DNA of 64,000 nucleotides from an uncultured Lachnospiraceae bacterium (GCA_944381375.1 CALWKX010000019.1:51111-115110); one strand, 5' to 3'. Positions 47,683-57,324 are shown, counted from the stretch's first letter. Numbers and translations: made by a program. Notes: generated by a model not told the origin, from the sequence alone.

Positions 47683-50601
47683 TTATGGTTTAAAGATATC
47701 GCTGAATAAATCTTTGCCGGCATCTATCATAGCTTGCCCTGCTGCCGCGCAAATCGCTTTTTTATTTACAGCGTCATCAATAATCGATGCAGTTGATTTT
47801 ATATCGTTGAGAGTTGTTGAAAGAATGTTCTTACGCATATTGCAAAGATATTCATAATCTGCATCATTATAATAGCATCTTAGTATTCTTCTGCCTTTGG
47901 CATAAACAGGCAAAGGCATATCCAAATCACTCATTGTCCCTATAATTAGCCTTGTAATTTCTTTCTTGGTAAGAGTCAGGTTTTGAAGATGATCCGCTAC
48001 AGTGTTGTAAACATTCAGTGTTTTTTCTATATGCGGATCCCTGTAAGAAACAAAATATACGCTTCCGCTGTTGTCAATCATCATCATAGCGCCGTACGCT
48101 CCGCCTTTCACACGTATATTGTCCCAAAGATATCCGGCTGTAAGATATTTTTTAGTTACTGCAAGAGTATAATTTACTTCATGAGAACATAGCTTGTAAT
48201 TATAACCGCAACCTGTATAAGATACCATGGAAGGTATGATTATACCCTCTTGCCTGATTACAGGCGTTTTCAGATCAACAGAAATCTTATTGAATTTATT
48301 GCAAGACAGGCTTGATACTAAGCGTGTAACTTCATTTACTGTAAATGCATTTAATTCTTTATCACAAATAAGAAGAATATCCGTATCAGAAACATTAATG
48401 GTTTTTCTGTAAATATCGTTCAGTTCTTTTAATATGCTGAAATCATTTTCAAGCAAAGATTGGCGGATTTGCTTGAGCGTTTGATAATAAGAAATTCCGC
48501 TTACACATTCAACATATTTGCCGTAATTAGTTGCCATAGCGTTTAGTCTTGTAAGAACAATACTGTGCGCATTAACAATTAAATGCGATTCGTACTTCGA
48601 AATTTCTTCATTTACCGTTTTTAAAAGTCGCTGAGGATCATCAATGATTGTATTGTTCAAAATTTCCGCACATAATGAATATGCTTTGCTCAAATTGTCT
48701 TTGAGAGCCCTTGCGGCAAGCACAAATTTCGCAGTGTATTTTTCCGTGTCCAAAACACTTGGGTATACACTTATATTAAGCTCCAAATCGCCTAAATACG
48801 TCTTTAATTCGTTAGCAAGCATCTCTTCGTTATAATTCTTCGTAGGGTATACGCCTATAAGCTTTGCAAGCAAAGAACACAAAACGATTTGATACATATT
48901 AGCGGCTTGCATTTCAAAATTAATATCAGTATATACTATACCTCGGCATTTATCATTGTGCAGGATTATGCGCCATCCATTTTTATCAATAGTTTCGCAA
49001 TCAAGGCTTTCTGCTTTATCCGATATTTCATTTAGATCAATATTAGGGATAGTATCTACTGCTGACTGTGAATCCGGTTCGCTTTGTCTTATTTTTAGCT
49101 CTTCTGTTTCTTTTACTATACGCTTCAGATCTTTTTGAGTCATAGACGCTTTGATATTCTCAAGCCTCTTTATCTCTTCATTTGCATTAATTTCTTCCTG
49201 ACCTGTTTTAGCGGTAAGAGAGATAGTCGTTTTATGTGTGTTATTTATCAAATACTTATTTATAAGTGACGTAAAATAATCACTGCACGCATTTTCTTTT
49301 AGAAAACTTATATGCTGCTCATATTCAAGCCTTGCTGTGGGATGGCCGTCATACAGCCAGCTATTCATAACCTCCAAACCATATACAAGACCCAAAGGAT
49401 AATTACCGCTGTCTGCCTCTCTTAATTCGAATTCGAAATTATTCAGCGCAGCTATTATTGCTTCATTAGAAATTCCGTTTTCTACTATTCTTTTTAATGC
49501 AGTATCAACAGTGTTTTTGAATACATCGAACGAATCACTCTTTGCGTTTTTAGCAATAATACTAAAATAAGGCTGTCTGATATAATCAACATAATCGCTG
49601 CTTATTTCATCCGCAATATTTGAATCTATAAGCGCTTTTTTAAGTGGAGACGAATCGCTGTCCATAAGTATGTTTTCTATGATATTAAATGCAAAATACA
49701 GCCTTACATTATTGATATTTCCCAAATTAAAATTATACGTATAAAAACGCTTGTCGTCTGAATCTTTCCCGGCGGGATAAGTCATATCGTAATGAACTGG
49801 CTTATAAAACTTATTCTGTAAACCTGGCAGCGTGTTGACATTTATTTTATCATAGAAGCTCAAATATCTGTCATTTAAATTTTTAAGGTGCTCCAAGATG
49901 TCAGTATCGCCGTAAACATATATATAACTGTTTGAAGGATGATAATACATATTATAAAATTCCATAAAACTTTCGTAAGTCAATTCAGGAATTTTATCCG
50001 GATCTCCGCCGGATTCATACGCATAACAAGTATCGGAATAAAGAGTTGAGGTGACATTCCTCATCATGATCTCTTCAGGATCGGAAAAAACACCCTTCAT
50101 TTCATTGTAAACAACGCCGTTTATAATAAGCGGATCTTCTTCATTTTCCAGATGATAGTGCCAACCCTCCTGATAAAACGTATACGGATTACTCTTTATC
50201 AATGGATTAAACACTGCGTCGCAATAAACATCTACCAGATTCTTAAAATCCGCATCGTTTTTACTTGCGACAGGATAAAGCGTTTTATCTGGATACGTCA
50301 TCGCATTCAGAAAAGTATTCATAGATGATTTAATAAGTTCTACAAAAGGTTCCTTTAACGGATACTTTTCGGAACCGCAAAGAACACTGTGTTCTATAAT
50401 ATGCGCTGTCCCGCTGTCATTCACAGCCGGAGTGCGAAAACCTATAAAAAAAACTTTATTATCATCGTCATTTTTCATAAAAAGAAGCCTTGCAGCGCTT
50501 TTATTATGTTCAAATAAAAAAGCTTTTGACGACGCTTCTTTTACATCCCATATTTCTTTAAGTAAAAAACCGTGATAAGTTTTATTGACAGTAAGCTTCA
50601 T
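47683..50601 (-). CDS. M16C family metallopeptidase (presequence-protease-like insulinase)
   Basis: 972-aa zinc peptidase with two fused halves that close over peptides. Inverted zinc motif HIIEH within GTAHIIEHSVLCGSEKYPLKE near residue 65; the third ligand probably lies in VVYNEMKGVFSDPEEIM about 100 residues on; LNAMTYPDKTLYPVAS is a PreP/M16C hallmark. The C-terminal half begins near 520. No signal peptide, so it should digest peptides in the cytoplasm. Length is normal for M16C. Confidence 0.94.
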   Translation of the reverse strand: MKLTVNKTYHGFLLKEIWDVKEASSKAFLFEHNKSAARLLFMKNDDDNKVFFIGFRTPAVNDSGTAHIIEHSVLCGSEKYPLKEPFVELIKSSMNTFLNAMTYPDKTLYPVASKNDADFKNLVDVYCDAVFNPLIKSNPYTFYQEGWHYHLENEEDPLIINGVVYNEMKGVFSDPEEIMMRNVTSTLYSDTCYAYESGGDPDKIPELTYESFMEFYNMYYHPSNSYIYVYGDTDILEHLKNLNDRYLSFYDKINVNTLPGLQNKFYKPVHYDMTYPAGKDSDDKRFYTYNFNLGNINNVRLYFAFNIIENILMDSDSSPLKKALIDSNIADEISSDYVDYIRQPYFSIIAKNAKSDSFDVFKNTVDTALKRIVENGISNEAIIAALNNFEFELREADSGNYPLGLVYGLEVMNSWLYDGHPTARLEYEQHISFLKENACSDYFTSLINKYLINNTHKTTISLTAKTGQEEINANEEIKRLENIKASMTQKDLKRIVKETEELKIRQSEPDSQSAVDTIPNIDLNEISDKAESLDCETIDKNGWRIILHNDKCRGIVYTDINFEMQAANMYQIVLCSLLAKLIGVYPTKNYNEEMLANELKTYLGDLELNISVYPSVLDTEKYTAKFVLAARALKDNLSKAYSLCAEILNNTIIDDPQRLLKTVNEEISKYESHLIVNAHSIVLTRLNAMATNYGKYVECVSGISYYQTLKQIRQSLLENDFSILKELNDIYRKTINVSDTDILLICDKELNAFTVNEVTRLVSSLSCNKFNKISVDLKTPVIRQEGIIIPSMVSYTGCGYNYKLCSHEVNYTLAVTKKYLTAGYLWDNIRVKGGAYGAMMMIDNSGSVYFVSYRDPHIEKTLNVYNTVADHLQNLTLTKKEITRLIIGTMSDLDMPLPVYAKGRRILRCYYNDADYEYLCNMRKNILSTTLNDIKSTASIIDDAVNKKAICAAAGQAMIDAGKDLFSDIFKP

Positions 50602-50750
50602 ATAATTACCTCTCCTAATCGTTTATTATATAATATACATTTCAACTTACAAAAAAAAATGGTAAAAATAATAGATGTGCGTCTGGCTTTACAAAAAATT
50701 TAAAACAATATATAATCACGACATATTCATAAAATCGGAGATCCTCGATA

Positions 50751-51434
50751 ATGTACCTTATTGTGCTGGCAACTCTTCCAAGCATTGTTATAATCATATT
50801 TATATTAAGACATGATAAATACATCAAAGAACCTATAAATCTTTTGATTAAATTATTCGTCGTAGGCGCTATAATTGTTATTCCAGCAGCAATTTTAGAA
50901 AGTTTATTTCCATCAGCAAAAAACCAGGATATATTTGATGTATTCTTCAGCGCTTTTATAGGAGTTGCCTTAATAGAGGAAGGATTAAAATTTATAGGCG
51001 TAAGGCTGTTTTCCTTTAAAAATTATGCATTTGATGAAATATATGACGGAGTTATATACTGCGTTATGGTCTCTTTGGGATTTGCGACAGTTGAAAATAT
51101 AATGTATGTTTTAAGTTCAGGATTATCAACTGCGATACTAAGGGCTTTAACCGCTGTGCCGGCTCATACAATATTTGCTATAGTTATGGGATATTATATA
51201 TCAATGGGCAAATTTGCTCATAAAAAACGTTTTTATTATAAATTTATGAGTCTGACCGCGCCAACGCTGCTTCACGGAACATATGATTTTATATTATTTA
51301 CCAATTATGATTTTGCGCTTTTAATATTTATACCTTTTGTAATATATTTATACATAAAAGGGATAAGAATTGTCAAAGCCACTTCTGATATACCTCCTGT
51401 ACAAAATGATCACAACGATAATATTGAATTATAA
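50751..51434 (+). CDS. PrsW family intramembrane glutamic protease
   Basis: 227-aa membrane protein with about seven helices. Family motifs: LIEEGLKFIGVRLF near residue 77 (EE pair), FGFATVENI-like GFATVENIMYVL near 115, PAHTIFAIVMGYY near 143 and LLHGTYDFILF near 178. In Bacillus PrsW trims the anti-sigma factor RsiW; here no sigma/anti-sigma pair is nearby, so the substrate is unknown. It is divergent from the M16C gene. Confidence 0.88.
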   Translation: MYLIVLATLPSIVIIIFILRHDKYIKEPINLLIKLFVVGAIIVIPAAILESLFPSAKNQDIFDVFFSAFIGVALIEEGLKFIGVRLFSFKNYAFDEIYDGVIYCVMVSLGFATVENIMYVLSSGLSTAILRALTAVPAHTIFAIVMGYYISMGKFAHKKRFYYKFMSLTAPTLLHGTYDFILFTNYDFALLIFIPFVIYLYIKGIRIVKATSDIPPVQNDHNDNIEL

Positions 51435-51473
51435 ATAATAATCTGATTATTCTCAAACTATCGTAAAATTAAT

Positions 51474-51505
51474 AAAAAAGGACCGTAATATTACGGTCCT
51501 TTTTT
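51474..51505. terminator. Bidirectional terminator
   Basis: A perfect palindrome: AAAAAAGGACCGTAAT and its reverse complement, giving a 10-bp GC-containing stem flanked by A6 and T6. It ends both the prsW-like gene (plus) and the cyclophilin gene (minus). Confidence 0.9.
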
Positions 51506-51516
51506 CACGCGTTAAA

Positions 51517-51990
51517 TTATTGCACTATTGTAATTGTTTTAATTACCTGATCCTTTATAGGTCTATCCGACATATCTGTAGGAGTTTGCGCTATGCGATC
51601 CACTACATCCATACCGGATACGACTCGTCCGAAAGCCGCATATTCGCCGTCCAAATATGAAGCGTCCTCATGCATTATAAAAAACTGGCTGCTTGCAGAA
51701 TTATAATCACTGCTTCTTGCCATAGAGATTACCCCTCGCGTATGAGAAAGCTTGTTTTCATACCCATTAGCAGCAAATTCTCCATATATATTCTCTTTAG
51801 CGCCTCCTGTACCCGTTGAGTAAGGACACCCCCCTTGTATCATAAAGCCGTTTATTACCCTGTGAAAAATAAGCCCGTCGTAAAAGCCTTCGCTCACAAG
51901 CTTTTCAAAATTTTCAACTGTCTTTGGTGCATTTTCTTTATCAAGTTCAAGCATTATAATACCGCCGTCAGCCATTTCAATTTTTATCAT
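51517..51990 (-). CDS. Peptidyl-prolyl cis-trans isomerase (cyclophilin type)
   Basis: 157-aa cyclophilin without a signal peptide, thus cytoplasmic. FEKLVSEGFYDGLIFHRVIN then GFMIQGG near residue 30, GVISMARSSDYNSASSQFFI near 85 and AAFGRVVSGMDVVDRIA near 117 give the proline-isomerase core; the catalytic Arg (HR) and the QFFI residues are kept. Confidence 0.96.
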   Translation of the reverse strand: MIKIEMADGGIIMLELDKENAPKTVENFEKLVSEGFYDGLIFHRVINGFMIQGGCPYSTGTGGAKENIYGEFAANGYENKLSHTRGVISMARSSDYNSASSQFFIMHEDASYLDGEYAAFGRVVSGMDVVDRIAQTPTDMSDRPIKDQVIKTITIVQ

Positions 51991-52005
51991 TTTGATCTCC
52001 TTTTT

Positions 52006-53130
52006 TTATATAGTACATTTATAAATTCTATACGTCATGCATTTTTCAAAACCAACGCCTTCCAGTGTATTTAAGGAGCCTGCGTTAATTTCAGCTACAG
52101 TTGCACATTCCATGCTCAGATACCCTCTTTTCAGGAAATTTTCATACATAGCTAAATATAATGATGGCAGAACAAAAGTTCCCTGATATTGAGGAATAAC
52201 GAACTGCATAAAAAATTTTACTCTTGTTATATGATATTTATAATACAAAAACTTTATTGCAGATATTATATTCATTTTCCCTTTCATATGACAAAGCGCC
52301 TGATTATAATCAGGAATTCCGGCAACAAAACCAACCGGTTCATCTTTTACTCTTGCAATTAAAACAAGAGCTGGATCTATCATGCTTTTAAGCATTTTGA
52401 ATTCTTCATTAAGCTGACTGAAAGTAGGAGTTTCAAGATGATCCCATTGGCTTCTCATTGAATTTACAAGAATATTATATATATCCTTTACATCAGTTTC
52501 AATATCATTAAAATTAAGCGGAGCAATATTTATACTTGATTTTTTCTTACCATACTCAACTACATTTTTGACTCTTTCGACTTTTGCATTGTCGAAATTT
52601 ATTGCAAAAGCATAAAAATCAAGATATTTTGAAAGACCAATACTTTTAAAAAGTTTCGGATAATAATCCATGGTGTAAGCGGTATTAACAGTCGGCATAC
52701 GGTTGAAACCTTCAATTAATATGCCTCTGTCATCATCTCCGTTTGTAGGAGAAACAGGTCCTGTAAAAAATTCGGCGCCGCGCTTTTTTAACCAATCGCG
52801 GGCTGTATCAATTAAAAGCGAAGCGGCTTTGACATCGTCAATACATTCAAATAATGAAAAATATCCTTCATTGGAATTTTTCTGTTTATTTTTAACGTGA
52901 TTTATTCCGACAAGAATTCTACCTACTATTTTGCCGTCATAAATCACGGCGAAAAGCTCATAATCTTTGCTGCTTAACTGCATGCTCTCACCGCGAGTAA
53001 GTAGTTTTATTTGTTTATTCTTCAGGGGAGGAACCCAATATTTATTATTTTTATAAAGTTCGAAAGCGAAATCAACGAACTTTTTAACATCAGATCTATT
53101 TGTTTTGTCAATTTGAATTACATTATACAT
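52006..53130 (-). CDS. GNAT-like N-acetyltransferase domain protein
   Basis: 374-aa protein. The N-terminal half resembles an acyltransferase fold with YKNNKYWVPPLKNKQ near residue 30, DGKIVGRILVGINH near 68 and AEFFTGPVSPTNGDDDRG near 118; the C-terminal half has VGFVAGIPDYNQAL near 268 and ends in CATVAEINAGSLNTLEGVGF, like a second GNAT motif. It belongs to a widespread uncharacterised group; the substrate is unknown. It precedes the cyclophilin gene by 15 nt. Confidence 0.7.
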   Translation of the reverse strand: MYNVIQIDKTNRSDVKKFVDFAFELYKNNKYWVPPLKNKQIKLLTRGESMQLSSKDYELFAVIYDGKIVGRILVGINHVKNKQKNSNEGYFSLFECIDDVKAASLLIDTARDWLKKRGAEFFTGPVSPTNGDDDRGILIEGFNRMPTVNTAYTMDYYPKLFKSIGLSKYLDFYAFAINFDNAKVERVKNVVEYGKKKSSINIAPLNFNDIETDVKDIYNILVNSMRSQWDHLETPTFSQLNEEFKMLKSMIDPALVLIARVKDEPVGFVAGIPDYNQALCHMKGKMNIISAIKFLYYKYHITRVKFFMQFVIPQYQGTFVLPSLYLAMYENFLKRGYLSMECATVAEINAGSLNTLEGVGFEKCMTYRIYKCTI

Positions 53131-53147
53131 AGTCGTTTTACCTTAAA

Positions 53148-54320
53148 TTAAAACATATCCAAAATAAGAGCTTGCGCAATACCTAAATAATTGCCTACAG
53201 CATATCCTAAGATACCGCATACTAACCCCGGGAGTATTACCTGTTTATTATTTAGGGCTCCGGCAACAGGGCCGACAAACGCCGGACCGTAAATACCAGC
53301 CGTCGAAGTAATTAAAGCCGTATCCGCATCTATTTTGAAAAGCTTAGCAAAAACCATATGCACTATTACTGATAAAAACTGCACGAAACAAAAGAATAAA
53401 AACATCGAAATCATATTAAGATTCAGCGAAGAAAAATCAAGCGTTAATCCCATAGCTACGGAAAACATGTATATCAAATATTGTCCTGTGGAATATGTAC
53501 CGGGAGCTGTACGTATCTTTTTCACATAAGAAAAAGCTATACCTAACGATGTAACTGTCAACATTACTACGACTATAACCCAATCATTGTCAAGACTGCC
53601 AGTAATTAATAGCGCAAACAACGCAGATATACCAAAACATGCTATTGCAACTAACAGTGCAGGAATACGCTTGATCCAGTTCATAATTGAAAATTTGCTT
53701 TTTTCAGGTACATATTCTTCACTGAGGCGTCTTTCAAGTCCGGCATCTTCATTATGATCCATTTTAAACGCCGGAAGGATTTTTCTCACGATTTTTGGCA
53801 TTATCGATAAAAGCATCAAAAAATAAATTCCTCCAGCCACGGTATCAGCGGCAATTCCCATCGCTATTATTTCTCCGGGAACATTCAAAGAGCTGCCTAT
53901 AGCGACAAGATTAGGAGTGCCTCCCGTATAAAGCCCGACCATCATACCGCTCAAAGCGCTGGCATATTCAAACTCGCCTCTGAACACACAAAAACCTAAC
54001 GCAGAAACTATCATAACAGACACACACATCAAAGCAAATGATATGACTGCGGGTTTTGCGATTTTTTTCAAAGAAGCAAAATTCGCGCTGAACAATATAA
54101 GAGGAATTGCAACGGGTATTGTATAGTCAGTGAAAACCGAAGCTACAGAGTTATCCAAAGAAAGTCCGTTAAATACTATGCCCAGGATAATTCCCAAAGC
54201 ATAACAAAGAAAAATTGGTCCAAGCATACCTAAAAGTTTAACTTTATTGCATAAAACAACCATAAGACGCGGCCCGAAAACTATTATAACGGTTATAATT
54301 ATATCAGTTATTATTTGCAT
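53148..54320 (-). CDS. DUF819 family membrane protein
   Basis: 390-aa polytopic protein with about ten helices in two inverted halves. Landmarks: LLGMLGPIFLCYALGIILG near residue 28, MMVGLYTGGTPNLVAIGSSL near 128, and the second-half glycine/proline loop TSTAGIYGPAFVGPVAGALN near 340. The repeated break motifs look like those of secondary transporters, but no substrate is known. It shares the strand with the gene at 52006 (17-nt gap). Confidence 0.9.
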   Translation of the reverse strand: MQIITDIIITVIIVFGPRLMVVLCNKVKLLGMLGPIFLCYALGIILGIVFNGLSLDNSVASVFTDYTIPVAIPLILFSANFASLKKIAKPAVISFALMCVSVMIVSALGFCVFRGEFEYASALSGMMVGLYTGGTPNLVAIGSSLNVPGEIIAMGIAADTVAGGIYFLMLLSIMPKIVRKILPAFKMDHNEDAGLERRLSEEYVPEKSKFSIMNWIKRIPALLVAIACFGISALFALLITGSLDNDWVIVVVMLTVTSLGIAFSYVKKIRTAPGTYSTGQYLIYMFSVAMGLTLDFSSLNLNMISMFLFFCFVQFLSVIVHMVFAKLFKIDADTALITSTAGIYGPAFVGPVAGALNNKQVILPGLVCGILGYAVGNYLGIAQALILDMF

Positions 54321-54459
54321 AATACACCCTCTTGATTTTGTATCATATCATAAAAAATATGGTATAAAAACACCTATTGAAAAAATATTTAAAATATTTG
54401 AAGTATATAAAAACTGAATCATTTATATAGACTGGAACATTTAAAAAGCGCAAACTCTC

Positions 54460-54545
54460 GGGGCGCGGCCTGCCGCAAAGCGGCTATTGAGCGGCTGCGC
54501 CGCTCATAAATAGCTTAAGGGAACCTTAAGCTATAGCCGCGCCCC
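54460..54545. repeat. 86-nt cross-shaped inverted-repeat element (perfect four-way junction)
   Basis: Outer stem GGGGCGCGGC (54460-54469) pairs exactly with GCCGCGCCCC (54536-54545). Inside sit three perfect hairpins, each with a three-base loop: GCCGC-AAA-GCGGC (54472-54484), TGAGCGGC-TGC-GCCGCTCA (54488-54506) and ATAGCTTAAGG-GAA-CCTTAAGCTAT (54510-54534). Only eight junction bases are unpaired. The GC content is far above its surroundings. It codes for nothing, has no T-run, and fits no RNA family I know. It may be a structured RNA or a DNA-level element such as a REP-like or HUH-recognised palindrome. Confidence 0.75.
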
Positions 54546-54611
54546 ACTATCTGCACTTTTTTGCCGTCTAACCAATATCATGCATCTAATTAATTCCCAC
54601 CCCGCTAATGT

Positions 54612-54642
54612 TGGAAAGCGCGCTTATACAGCGCGCTTTCCA
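54612..54642. repeat. 13-bp perfect inverted repeat
   Basis: TGGAAAGCGCGCT (54612-54624), loop TATAC, AGCGCGCTTTCCA (54630-54642). No T-run follows on either strand. It is flanked by direct copies of ATGCATCT (near 54570 and 54644). Confidence 0.75.
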
Positions 54643-54647
54643 TATGC

Positions 54648-54669
54648 ATCTGCCCCGTACAAGGCAGAT
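54648..54669. repeat. 7-bp inverted repeat next to the YczE/YitT-family gene
   Basis: ATCTGCC (54648-54654), 8-nt loop, GGCAGAT (54663-54669), six bases beyond the stop codon of the gene at 54675. It could end that transcript but has no T-run. Confidence 0.55.
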
Positions 54670-54674
54670 TCCCC

Positions 54675-55346
54675 TTAAGCTTTTTTACAGGACTCAGTTA
54701 TATATTGAAAAGAATCAATCAGACTATCATGTTTCACATCTTTAACTTTAAACTTGAATACTTTAAATGTAATTTCGAGTATAAAGCTTATACCAAATAC
54801 AGATATTATAGTTCCTATACCTATTTTTGCTCCCAACAACCAGCCTATTATTAAAACACTGCCTTCTATTAACCCACGGACTAAACCTACTGGAACTCTA
54901 CTCATACGCTTGCTTAAGGCAACCATAAGCGAATCTCTCGGACCACAGCCCAGACCATTTTTTATATAAAAATAGCTGCCTATACATAATACCGTTTGCC
55001 CTGCAAGCAACGTTATTATTCCTACCCAAATATTTTCTACTATGGGAATTATTTCCAAGGAAATGTATATATCAGTAAAAATCCCTATCAAAATAGTGTT
55101 GAGAACTGTTCCTACGCCTATTTTTTCGCCTAATATGTAATCAGCTATGAGTATAATAACGCCTGTAAATATAACAACGCTGCCGAATGATATGCCCAAT
55201 ACATTGGAAAGCCCCTTGCTGAAAGCATCCCATGGCGCTAATCCAACATTTGCCTGAATACTTAAATATGAACCTAAAGCAAACAACGCAAGTCCAAATA
55301 TGGTAACAATTGTCTTTTTTATAAAAATAATTAAATTTGTGCTCAT
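54675..55346 (-). CDS. YczE/YyaS/YitT family membrane protein
   Basis: 223-aa protein with about five or six hydrophobic helices. Landmarks: FALGSYLSIQANVGLAPWDAF near residue 20, KIGVGTVLNTILIGIFTDI near 75, and GLGCGPRDSLMVALSKR near 130, the NxGxxPxD-like turns typical of this group. Function unknown. The structured repeat region lies between it and the DUF819 gene on the same strand. Confidence 0.88.
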   Translation of the reverse strand: MSTNLIIFIKKTIVTIFGLALFALGSYLSIQANVGLAPWDAFSKGLSNVLGISFGSVVIFTGVIILIADYILGEKIGVGTVLNTILIGIFTDIYISLEIIPIVENIWVGIITLLAGQTVLCIGSYFYIKNGLGCGPRDSLMVALSKRMSRVPVGLVRGLIEGSVLIIGWLLGAKIGIGTIISVFGISFILEITFKVFKFKVKDVKHDSLIDSFQYITESCKKA

Positions 55347-55405
55347 GTTAAATTTATGTTTTTGTAATATTATGTATTTATGTAAATAAAGCTTTAATTA
55401 AAGCT

Positions 55406-56110
55406 TTATATTATACCGAATAATACTCCGAAAGTTGAAAAAATTATTTTTATTTCTTCTTTTAAACTGAAATTACGAATACTATCAAGATTTATCTTCA
55501 TCTTCTGCGGAAGCACGATATTAACATATGCGTCTTTTATATCTATCCCATTTCGCACAGCTTCCGACAATATCAAAGCTTCATCTTTATATTGTATACT
55601 CGCTTTTGACGTTATCCCTGCAGGCAGAAGCAAACTGGCAAACATCTCGTCATCATAATATGATATATATTCTACCGCTTCAGGACGCACGCCTACAAAA
55701 CTCATATCACCCTTAAGAACATTTATCAGCTGCGGCAGTTCATCCAAGCGGTATTTTCTCAGATGCAAACCAATCTTTGTTATTCTTTTATCCCCGCTTA
55801 TCGTTACAGCTTCCCCTAAATTTTCAGCATTCTCCACCATGGTTCTGAATTTAATTATGTTAAACACACGTCCATATTGAGTTATACGCTTTTGCTTAAA
55901 AAATACGCTCCCTTTTGAGCTCAGCTTAATCAATAAAGCTATTACAAGCATTAAAGGGCTCAATATAATTATGCCTATTATACTGAGTATCAAATCAAAC
56001 AAACGCTTAATAATAAGCTGGAATTTTTTATGCTTTAAATTATCATAATAAATGCGCACAGATTCGTTGCACATGAATTCCGGCAGCTTCCCCCAACGGC
56101 GTAATACCAT
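55406..56110 (-). CDS. Sugar transferase (polyprenyl-phosphate phosphoglycosyl transferase)
   Basis: Starts a surface polysaccharide by moving a sugar phosphate to undecaprenyl phosphate. One hydrophobic re-entrant helix (LFDLILSIIGIIILSPLMLV), then the catalytic domain with VFFKQKRITQYGRVFNIIKF, RTMVENAE, KYRLDELPQLINVLKGDMS and FVGVRPEAVEYI. Length about 234 aa fits the monotopic PglC/WcaJ core. I prefer ATG 56110, one base after the stop of the aminotransferase gene; an earlier ATG at 56125 is possible. Confidence 0.93.
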   Translation of the reverse strand: MVLRRWGKLPEFMCNESVRIYYDNLKHKKFQLIIKRLFDLILSIIGIIILSPLMLVIALLIKLSSKGSVFFKQKRITQYGRVFNIIKFRTMVENAENLGEAVTISGDKRITKIGLHLRKYRLDELPQLINVLKGDMSFVGVRPEAVEYISYYDDEMFASLLLPAGITSKASIQYKDEALILSEAVRNGIDIKDAYVNIVLPQKMKINLDSIRNFSLKEEIKIIFSTFGVLFGII

Positions 56111-56111
56111 A

Positions 56112-57317
56112 TCATTTCTCTTCATTCAGCAAAATATTGTTTACACATTCACAAACGTAAAAAGCCTGTTCATTTGTCATGCTTGAATATAAAGGCAAAC
56201 TCACTTCATTTCTATACTGCATGTATGCATTTGGATAATCATCAATGGAAAAACCCATATTTTTATAAGCCGTAAGCAAAGGAAGAGGTTTATAATGCAC
56301 ATTAGCGGCCACATCTCTTTCCGAAAGCTTCTTTATAAAATCATTGCGCTGCCTTTCATCAAAATCCCTAAACCGCGCAAGCAAAAGATGTTTGTTTGAA
56401 AAATAATGATCCGCTCTGTGAGGTATCAGCGAAACAGCTTCCTCGTCAAGACCTTCTTCGTAAATTTTCAAAAGCTCATCTCTCCTCTGAAGTATGTGAG
56501 AATATCGATTTAACTGAGCTATGCCTACGGACGCCATAATATCCGTCATGTTGCACTTATAACCAGGAGTTACTATATCGTATTCCCATGAACCTGCTTT
56601 TGTTTTGGCCAGAGCGTCTTTTGTTTGTCCGTGAAGCGACAGCATTACAAGCTTATTGTAAATTTCTTCATCATCTAGAAAATCCTGACTTTTCCATGTC
56701 GCGGCTCCTCCTTCGCCTACCGTCAAATTTTTAACAGCATGGAAAGAAAAACTTGTAAAATCGGCAAGAGAACCGCATTTAATATTATTGCGGGACGAAC
56801 CAAAACTATGAGCCGCATCCGCAAGTATTACAATTCGTGAAAAAGCTTCCTGTATAGGATTACTGGCCTTGTAGATATGTTTTTTGCCTTCAACGATTTC
56901 ATTTAAAATATCATAATCGCAGGGCACTCCGGCAATATCAACAGGTATGATTACTTTCGTGTTCTCATCTATCGCTTTGTCAAGCGCGTCATAATCCATA
57001 AAGTAGCTGCCATTCGCAACGTCTACAAGCTTCAAATCAGCTCCGACATGTACAGCTACGCTGGCGGAAGCGGTATAAGTATAAGCGCATGTGATGACGT
57101 TATCTTTCGGACCTATGTCCAGCAGTCTGAGAATCATCTCCATCGCGCTTGTAGCGCTGCTAAAACAAACTGCGCGTGAGCAGTTTACAAAATCAGCTAT
57201 TTGATTTTCAAAATATTTTGTTTTCGGACCTGTTGTAATCCATCCTGATTTTAATGTATCTACTACTTGTTCGATCTCTTCATCAGTGATATCCGGAGGT
57301 GAAAATGGTACTTTCAT
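56112..57317 (-). CDS. DegT/DnrJ/EryC1/StrS family sugar aminotransferase
   Basis: PLP enzyme that aminates a nucleotide keto-sugar. KVPFSPPDITDEEIEQVVDT near the start, SGWITTGPKTKYFE, FSSATSAMEMILRLL near 65, VILADAAHSFGSS near 168 and the Schiff-base lysine in SFSFHAVKNLTVGEGGAA near 195. I place the start at ATG 57317 with GGGAGA upstream; 400 aa. With the dehydratase before it and the sugar transferase after it, it matches the PglF-PglE-PglC order used for 4-amino-4,6-dideoxy sugars. Confidence 0.93.
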   Translation of the reverse strand: MKVPFSPPDITDEEIEQVVDTLKSGWITTGPKTKYFENQIADFVNCSRAVCFSSATSAMEMILRLLDIGPKDNVITCAYTYTASASVAVHVGADLKLVDVANGSYFMDYDALDKAIDENTKVIIPVDIAGVPCDYDILNEIVEGKKHIYKASNPIQEAFSRIVILADAAHSFGSSRNNIKCGSLADFTSFSFHAVKNLTVGEGGAATWKSQDFLDDEEIYNKLVMLSLHGQTKDALAKTKAGSWEYDIVTPGYKCNMTDIMASVGIAQLNRYSHILQRRDELLKIYEEGLDEEAVSLIPHRADHYFSNKHLLLARFRDFDERQRNDFIKKLSERDVAANVHYKPLPLLTAYKNMGFSIDDYPNAYMQYRNEVSLPLYSSMTNEQAFYVCECVNNILLNEEK

Positions 57318-57324
57318 TATTTTA

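Noticed and set aside
54460..54545. The 86-nt cross-shaped element as a tRNA or an integron attC site
   Set aside because: The arms are the wrong lengths, all loops have three bases, no T-loop or anticodon is present, and GTTRRRY/RYYYAAC core sites are missing.
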